Shown here piece by piece: positions 59,412 to 64,000 of a stretch of DNA of 64,000 nucleotides; the stretch's first letter is position 1; each line of letters opens with the position of its first letter. Position numbers and translations under genes: made by a program. The DNA is from Flavobacterium anseongense. GTDB taxonomy: Bacteria > Bacteroidota > Bacteroidia > Flavobacteriales > Flavobacteriaceae. Below the pieces are notes generated by a model. That model was not told where the DNA came from and made no database searches. It saw nothing but the letters and a program-made list of their open reading frames with translations. The stretch lies in contig NZ_JAKIHN010000001.1 in the NCBI RefSeq assembly GCF_021608185.1, forward strand, positions 558,001 to 622,000, in the 5' to 3' direction.

Positions 59412-59447
59412 TAATGCTTTTCCGTTTTTTATTTAGGGAAAGCATTA
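59412..59447 (-). promoter_or_regulatory. Hairpin abutting the LytTR start codon
   Basis: TAATGCTTT pairs perfectly with AAAGCATTA, and CC with GG, around an A/T loop. The 3' arm contains GGAAAAG and ends one base before the ATG, so folding would cover the ribosome-binding region. Confidence 0.5.
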
Positions 59448-59666
59448 GATTCGGTAAAAATAACAGGTAGTTTTGGGGAAACTATTTGTTTGCGTTAAAG
59501 AAGATGTTACTATTTAACTATAAAATATAGTCGTTTAAACATATCCTTTTTCGTTGTAACGAAAATATGATTTCGTGGTTTTAGTTATGTAAAATGTTGA
59601 CAGTTATCCCAAAACTGTTGATATGTGAATTTTTAACGGGATAAATACTTACAAAATTTAAAAAAA
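59448..59666. other. Spacer upstream of the LytTR gene
   Basis: This AT-rich stretch lies between the LytTR gene and glyS (total gap 356 bases). No gene and no perfect promoter motif for the LytTR gene was seen. TCGTTGTAACGA near 59551-59562 is a small palindrome. Confidence 0.35.
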
Positions 59667-59686
59667 ATTACGGGAAACCGTAATTC
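59667..59686 (-). terminator. Second hairpin after glyS
   Basis: AATTACGG pairs with CCGTAATT around a four-base loop, followed by eight T on the minus strand. It may back up the glyS terminator. Confidence 0.6.
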
Positions 59687-59718
59687 GTTTTATAACCAAA
59701 AAGTCGTTCAATAAAAAA

Positions 59719-59745
59719 ATCCAAACCCTTTTCGGAGTTTGGATT
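59719..59745 (-). terminator. Terminator after glyS
   Basis: AATCCAAAC pairs with GTTTGGATT, followed by a T run on the minus strand. It is 22 bases past the glyS stop. Confidence 0.85.
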
Positions 59746-59767
59746 CATCTATAATTGAAAAATAAAA

Positions 59768-61309
59768 TTACATTTTCATCAACCAATTTCTAACCAAAAC
59801 CTCAGCGTTTATTAGTCCGCGTAAGTCAGAAATTTTAACTCTGTCTTGCTGCATTGAATCTCTATGACGGATGGTTACCGTTTCATCTTCCAAAGTTTGG
59901 TGGTCAACTGTAATACAGAATGGTGTTCCAAGTGCATCTTGTCTTCTGTAACGTCTTCCGACAGCATCTTTTTCATCATACGCCACATTGAAATCCCATT
60001 TTAAATCTTCGATGATTTTTTGAGCAACTTCCGGCAAACCGTCTTTTTTTACTAATGGTAAAACAGCTGCTTTTGTTGGGGCTAATACTGATGGTAAACG
60101 CAAAACAGTACGTGTTGAACCATCTTCTAATGTTTCTTCTTGTAAAGCCGTTGAAAAAACCGCCAGGAACATTCTGTCCAAACCAACTGAAGTTTCTACT
60201 ACATAAGGAACGTAGTTCGAATTGGTTTCGTTGTCAAAGTATTGTAATTTTTTACCCGAATATTGTTCGTGAGCTTTTAAATCGAAGTCGGTTCTTGAGT
60301 GAATTCCTTCCAATTCTTTGAAACCGAATGGGAAGTTAAATTCAATATCTGCAGCTGCATTAGCATAATGTGCTAATTTTTCGTGGTCGTGGAAACGATA
60401 ATTTTGTCTTCCTAAACCAAGTGACAAATGCCAGTTCAAACGGGTCTCTTTCCAGTATTCGTACCATTTCATTTCTTCGCCCGGCTTTACAAAAAACTGC
60501 ATTTCCATTTGTTCAAATTCACGCATACGGAAAATAAATTGTCTTGCTACAATCTCATTTCTGAAGGCTTTCCCGGTTTGAGCAATTCCAAACGGAACTT
60601 TCATTCTTCCGGTTTTTTGCACGTTTAAGAAGTTCACAAAAATTCCCTGTGCTGTTTCCGGACGTAAGTATAAATCCATCGCGTTTTCGGCAGATGCACC
60701 AAGTTTTGTTCCAAACATTAAGTTGAATTGCTTTACATCAGTCCAGTTTCTTGAACCTGTTTCAGGATCAGCAATTTCCAATTCTTCTATAAGGTTTTTT
60801 ACATCTTCTAAATCTCCGGAACCTAATGAACGTCCCATTCTTTCAAGGATTTCTCTTTCTTTCGAAAGATATTCCATCACTCTTGGGTTCGTAGTTTTGT
60901 ATTGTTCTTCATCAAAAGAATCACCAAAACGCTCACGTGCTTTTTCGATTTCCTTTTTTGCTTTCAGGTTTAATTTTTCGGCATAATCCTCAATTAAAAC
61001 ATCGGCACGATATCTTTTTTTAGAATCTTTGTTGTCAATTAACGGATCGTTGAACGCATCAACATGACCCGAAGCTTTCCATGTGGTTGGATGCATCAAA
61101 ATTGCGGCATCAAGACCCACAATGTTTTCATGCATTTGCACCATGGCTTTCCACCAATACTCTCTAATATTCTTTTTTAATTCTACTCCGTTTTGCGCAT
61201 AATCATATACTGCGCTCAAACCATCATATATTTCGCTTGACGGAAAAATAAATCCGTACTCTTTTGCATGCGAAACTACGTTCTTAAATAAATCTTCTTG
61301 TTTTGCCAT
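59768..61309 (-). CDS. glyS: Glycine-tRNA ligase (eukaryote-like alpha2 type)
   Basis: It charges tRNA-Gly. This 513-residue class II synthetase is of the single-chain homodimeric type. Motif 2 lies in FRNEIVARQFIFRMREFEQMEMQFFV (near residue 257). ETSVGLDRMFLAVFSTALQEE (near 370) is motif 3. The anticodon-binding domain starts LPSVLAPTKAAVLPLVKK. MYDLYLRPETAQGIFVNF-like sequence (here AMDLYLRPETAQG) is diagnostic of glycine specificity. A promoter motif sits 8 bases before the ATG. Confidence 0.96.
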   Translation of the reverse strand: MAKQEDLFKNVVSHAKEYGFIFPSSEIYDGLSAVYDYAQNGVELKKNIREYWWKAMVQMHENIVGLDAAILMHPTTWKASGHVDAFNDPLIDNKDSKKRYRADVLIEDYAEKLNLKAKKEIEKARERFGDSFDEEQYKTTNPRVMEYLSKEREILERMGRSLGSGDLEDVKNLIEELEIADPETGSRNWTDVKQFNLMFGTKLGASAENAMDLYLRPETAQGIFVNFLNVQKTGRMKVPFGIAQTGKAFRNEIVARQFIFRMREFEQMEMQFFVKPGEEMKWYEYWKETRLNWHLSLGLGRQNYRFHDHEKLAHYANAAADIEFNFPFGFKELEGIHSRTDFDLKAHEQYSGKKLQYFDNETNSNYVPYVVETSVGLDRMFLAVFSTALQEETLEDGSTRTVLRLPSVLAPTKAAVLPLVKKDGLPEVAQKIIEDLKWDFNVAYDEKDAVGRRYRRQDALGTPFCITVDHQTLEDETVTIRHRDSMQQDRVKISDLRGLINAEVLVRNWLMKM

Positions 61310-61316
61310 AATGCTG

Positions 61317-61324
61317 CAAAAATA
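61317..61324 (-). promoter_or_regulatory. Promoter -7 element of glyS
   Basis: The minus strand reads TATTTTTG, an exact TAnnTTTG match, separated from the ATG by only seven bases. Confidence 0.5.
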
Positions 61325-61408
61325 TAAAAACCGATTATAAAAAAAGCGGTAAAAATCAATTAGAATACAATTTTTTTATACTTTTATGTAAGAAAATTAT
61401 CTTTTTTT

Positions 61409-62092
61409 ATGTTGGGTCATCTTATAAATCTGTTTTTTCCAAAGTCGTGTGCCGGGTGTCATTCTTTTTTATTGAGCTATGAAAAAGTGATTTGTACCCA
61501 ATGCCGTCATGAAATTCCACTCACAAATCATCATAAAATAGCCGAAAATGAAGTAATTCAAAAGTTTTACGGAAGGATTCCATTGGAGTATGGTTCGGCT
61601 TTATTTTATTTCCACAAAAAAGGAATTGTTCAGGAAATGATACACAAATTAAAATATAAAGGGCACGAAGAAATTAGTGAAACTATTGGCAATTGGTATA
61701 GTGAAGAATTACAACATCTGGAACAAATAAAGAAAATTGATTATATAATTCCGGTTCCGTTGCACAAAAAAAGACTGCGGGAACGAGGTTATAATCAAAT
61801 AGAAGGTTTTGGAAAAGCATTGTCGGCAAACCTGAATATTCCATACAACAGTCAACTTTTATATCGAAAACTATACACTAAAACCCAAACCAAAAAAGAT
61901 TTGCTTGGCAGAGCTGATGTTATTTCAACCGTTTTTGATGTAAATTTTTCAAATGAGCATGAAGGAAAACATTTCCTGCTGATTGATGATGTGCTTACAA
62001 CCGGTTCAACCTTGGAATCCTGTAGTCGAGCGATACTGAAAATTCCAAATGCCAAAATCAGCATTGTTTGTATGGCGATGTCTCATAATTAA
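61409..62092 (+). CDS. ComF-family phosphoribosyltransferase-like protein
   Basis: The 227-residue protein has an N-terminal zinc-finger-like segment (CAGCHSFLLSYEKVICTQCRHEIP, two C-x-x-C pairs). A type I phosphoribosyltransferase domain follows, with the PRPP loop HFLLIDDVLTTGSTLESCSRA near residue 190. PVPLHKKRLRERGYNQIEGFGKAL near residue 115 is the ComF signature. ComF/GntX proteins are linked to DNA uptake in other bacteria. Here the role is unproven. It is divergent from glyS. Confidence 0.9.
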   Translation: MLGHLINLFFPKSCAGCHSFLLSYEKVICTQCRHEIPLTNHHKIAENEVIQKFYGRIPLEYGSALFYFHKKGIVQEMIHKLKYKGHEEISETIGNWYSEELQHLEQIKKIDYIIPVPLHKKRLRERGYNQIEGFGKALSANLNIPYNSQLLYRKLYTKTQTKKDLLGRADVISTVFDVNFSNEHEGKHFLLIDDVLTTGSTLESCSRAILKIPNAKISIVCMAMSHN

Positions 62093-62132
62093 TCCTAATT
62101 GTTATATTTGATTACTAAACCAATTCCTCCAG

Positions 62133-62468
62133 ATGAAAAAAATATGTTTACTATTGGGAATTACTCTATTACTGCAGAGTTGTTATAGTTATAAAAAGGT
62201 CGAGGTAAATCCGAAAACTATGGTTCTTGGCCAGACATACAAAATAGAACGCAATCATAAAACTTCCAAAGTTGTCTATACCAGCAATGCCGATAGCGCG
62301 ATTATTGTTTTGAAACATGGTGTTGAGGAGCGGATTCCGTTAAAAGATATTACCTCGGCCAGAGAAGGAAAATTTTCGCTGGCAAAAACACTTGTTTGGG
62401 TTCCGGTAACTATAATTGGTCTAACTGTACTATTTATTTATGGCACTGGCGACTACGATAGCGAGTAG
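62133..62468 (+). CDS. Small lipoprotein with membrane segment
   Basis: This 111-residue protein has a lipoprotein leader (MKKICLLLGITLLLQSC, lipobox LQSC with Cys17). The folded middle has GQTYKIERNHKTSKVVYTSNADSAIIVLKHGVEERIPLKDITSAREGKFS, and one C-terminal membrane helix (LVWVPVTIIGLTVLFIY) is followed by an acidic tail. The VxxxDITSAREGKFS pattern is seen in small membrane proteins of this phylum; the function is unknown. It starts 40 bases after the comF-like gene. Confidence 0.75.
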   Translation: MKKICLLLGITLLLQSCYSYKKVEVNPKTMVLGQTYKIERNHKTSKVVYTSNADSAIIVLKHGVEERIPLKDITSAREGKFSLAKTLVWVPVTIIGLTVLFIYGTGDYDSE

Positions 62469-62574
62469 TAATAAATACTGCTTCCCCAGAATAACCCAAA
62501 TTGTTAAGTTTCCCTAAAAACATTTCATTCACACTAAATATAATTGTTATTTTGTGCTTTGATAAAACAGCGGT

Positions 62575-64000
62575 ATGCCAAAATCTATATTCAAGTTAAT
62601 TTGCTTTCTTTTTGTACTGTCAATGGCCAGTTGTGCCAAGCGCGGTTCGATTACCGGTGGTGATAAAGACACGATTGCTCCTGTTTTAAAAGCAAGTTTT
62701 CCTAAAAATTTATCGACCAATTTTAATGGCAAGGAAATTAAATTGGTTTTTGATGAATATGTCAAGTTGAAAAACGTAAACAAACAGTTGATTATTTCGC
62801 CTCCTATGAAAAATCAGCCTGAGATTTTGCCGCAAACGGCCAGTAAAATACTGACTATAAAATTAAAAGATACACTGCAACCAAACACAACCTATAGTTT
62901 CAATTTTGGACAAAGTATTGAAGACAATAACGAAGGAAATCCGTATCAACAATTTAAATATGTATTCTCAACCGGAACTTACATTGATTCGTTGAAGATA
63001 AATGTCAAAGTGAAAGATGCTCTGGAAAAGAAAGTAGACAATTTCGTTTCGGTGATGTTGTATGAAATCAATGAAAAGTATACTGATTCGACGATTTACA
63101 AAGAAACTCCGAGATATATCACGAATACTTTAGACAGTTTGGAAGTCGTAACCCTTGAAAACATCAAAGCCGGAAAATATCTTTTGGTGGCATTAAAAGA
63201 CAATGGAAATAATAAATTCAATCCAAAATCAGATAAAATTGGTTTTCAAAAGCAATATATTACCATTCCAAACGATACTATTTTTGAAGTAGAATTGTTT
63301 AAAGAAAAACTTCCTTTCAAGGCTATAAAACCAACTCTAGATTCTGGAAGTAAATTAATAATGGGATATGAAGGTGACCCGAAAAATGTAAAAGTTACCG
63401 TTAAAAATGGTTCGGAAATTATACCGAGTTTGGTTACTCAAATTCAGAAAAAGGATTCCGTTCAGGTTTGGTTTAAACCCGTAAAAGCTGATTCTCTGAG
63501 CGTTGCTGTTGAAAAAGACAACTTCAAAAAAGATTTCATTGTAAAATTGAAAAAGCAAAAAGCAGACACATTGAGGATTAGCCCTGATTTTGTCGGAGCA
63601 CTTTTAAGAGAGCGTTTTGCTTTAAACAGTTCTATTCCTTTGGTGAAGTTTGATAAATCGAAAATTTCGGTTATCAATAAAGATTCTATAGCAGTTCCTT
63701 TTGATACCGAATATGATGATTTAAACCAAAAACTTTATTTCAATTTCAAAAGAGAGCCTTTAGAGCAGTATAAAATTAAATTACTGCCAAATGCGTTGAC
63801 CGATTTTTATGAGAAAACAAACGATACGCTAAACTATAAAGTTGGCACTAAAAATTCATCCGATTATGGTAATTTAAAAGTGGTTTTAGAAAATGCAAAA
63901 CGTTTTCCAATCCTAATTGAACTCACCGACAAAGCCGGAAAAGTAAAAGCTTCAGCCTACACGGAGAGTAATCCAATAGTTGAATTTATGACACTCGATC
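62575..64000 (+). CDS. Ig-like domain lipoprotein (C-terminus beyond window)
   Basis: The frame opens at ATG 62575 and runs off the right edge after 475 codons. The leader (FKLICFLFVLSMASC) has a lipobox, with Cys19. The next part, GGDKDTIAPVLKASFPKNLSTNFNGKEIKLVFDEYVKLKNVNKQLIISPPM, is an SbsA/Big_5-type Ig-like domain (residues about 28-130), common in Bacteroidota surface proteins. The later part (FGQSIEDNNEGNPYQQFKYVFSTG, then VKVKDALEKKVDNFVSVMLYE) looks like further beta-sandwich domains. The function is unknown. Confidence 0.85.
   Translation, partial: MPKSIFKLICFLFVLSMASCAKRGSITGGDKDTIAPVLKASFPKNLSTNFNGKEIKLVFDEYVKLKNVNKQLIISPPMKNQPEILPQTASKILTIKLKDTLQPNTTYSFNFGQSIEDNNEGNPYQQFKYVFSTGTYIDSLKINVKVKDALEKKVDNFVSVMLYEINEKYTDSTIYKETPRYITNTLDSLEVVTLENIKAGKYLLVALKDNGNNKFNPKSDKIGFQKQYITIPNDTIFEVELFKEKLPFKAIKPTLDSGSKLIMGYEGDPKNVKVTVKNGSEIIPSLVTQIQKKDSVQVWFKPVKADSLSVAVEKDNFKKDFIVKLKKQKADTLRISPDFVGALLRERFALNSSIPLVKFDKSKISVINKDSIAVPFDTEYDDLNQKLYFNFKREPLEQYKIKLLPNALTDFYEKTNDTLNYKVGTKNSSDYGNLKVVLENAKRFPILIELTDKAGKVKASAYTESNPIVEFMTLD

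Noticed and set aside
59667..59745. A small RNA between the two hairpins after glyS
   Set aside because: Both hairpins have T runs on the minus strand only and no promoter lies between them. Tandem terminators explain them.
1..64000. A prophage, integrative element or transposon in the window
   Set aside because: No integrase, transposase, phage structural gene or tRNA-anchored direct repeat was found. Base composition is even.

Overview
The window is AT-rich bacterial chromosome from the family Flavobacteriaceae, most likely a Flavobacterium. The evidence is a type IX secretion sorting domain, a TonB-dependent receptor with an N-terminal carboxypeptidase-like domain, flavobacterial core genes, and a very frequent upstream motif TAnnTTTG (the Bacteroidota -7 promoter element). 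Shine-Dalgarno sequences are weak. There is no phage, transposase, CRISPR array or rRNA operon. Two tRNA genes are present.

Region 1-12.5 kb: a cut secreted protein, a 1131-residue outer-membrane protein, aspartate kinase, a GNAT acetyltransferase, fbp, a TerB-like protein, a HupE/UreJ-like membrane protein, dCMP deaminase, an S41 processing protease, a FAD oxidoreductase, marC and a DUF3109-like protein. Region 12.6-24.8 kb: tRNA-Ala, an enoyl-CoA hydratase, queD-like, lpxH, an MFS carrier, recJ, adenine deaminase, rsmI, thymidine kinase, a murF-alr fusion and mscL. Region 25-37 kb: asd, a His-rich protein followed by a TonB receptor (a likely metal-uptake pair), DoxX, mtgA, a FAD oxidoreductase, a large T9SS-exported metalloprotease and an S9 peptidase. 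Region 37-50.8 kb: the fatty-acid cluster DUF177-rpmF-fabH-accB-accC, pdxA, ribE, a tRNA with CAT anticodon (probably Ile2), mce, rbfA, an FtsX-like permease, dusB, a BrkB-family protein, lepA and thiL.

Region 50.9-59.4 kb is the unusual part. Eight genes in a row on the minus strand form a signalling island: a LytTR regulator with Glu in place of the phospho-accepting Asp, a LuxR-type response regulator, two small secreted proteins, a TPR sensor histidine kinase, a 90-residue secreted protein made of five IGGRGGLGTGDY-type repeats, a second TPR sensor kinase and a second LuxR-type regulator. Two copies of a palindromic element (TACACT-AAA-AGTGTA plus a conserved flank) lie in two of its intergenic gaps. 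The arrangement suggests a secreted peptide signal sensed by paired kinases, but that function is inference. The right end holds glyS, a comF-like gene, a small lipoprotein and a cut Ig-like lipoprotein.

Intergenic spaces carry several dispersed short elements: hairpin elements with shared ends and different centres, inverted repeats that contain promoter motifs, and a duplicated 3' end of the terB-like gene.
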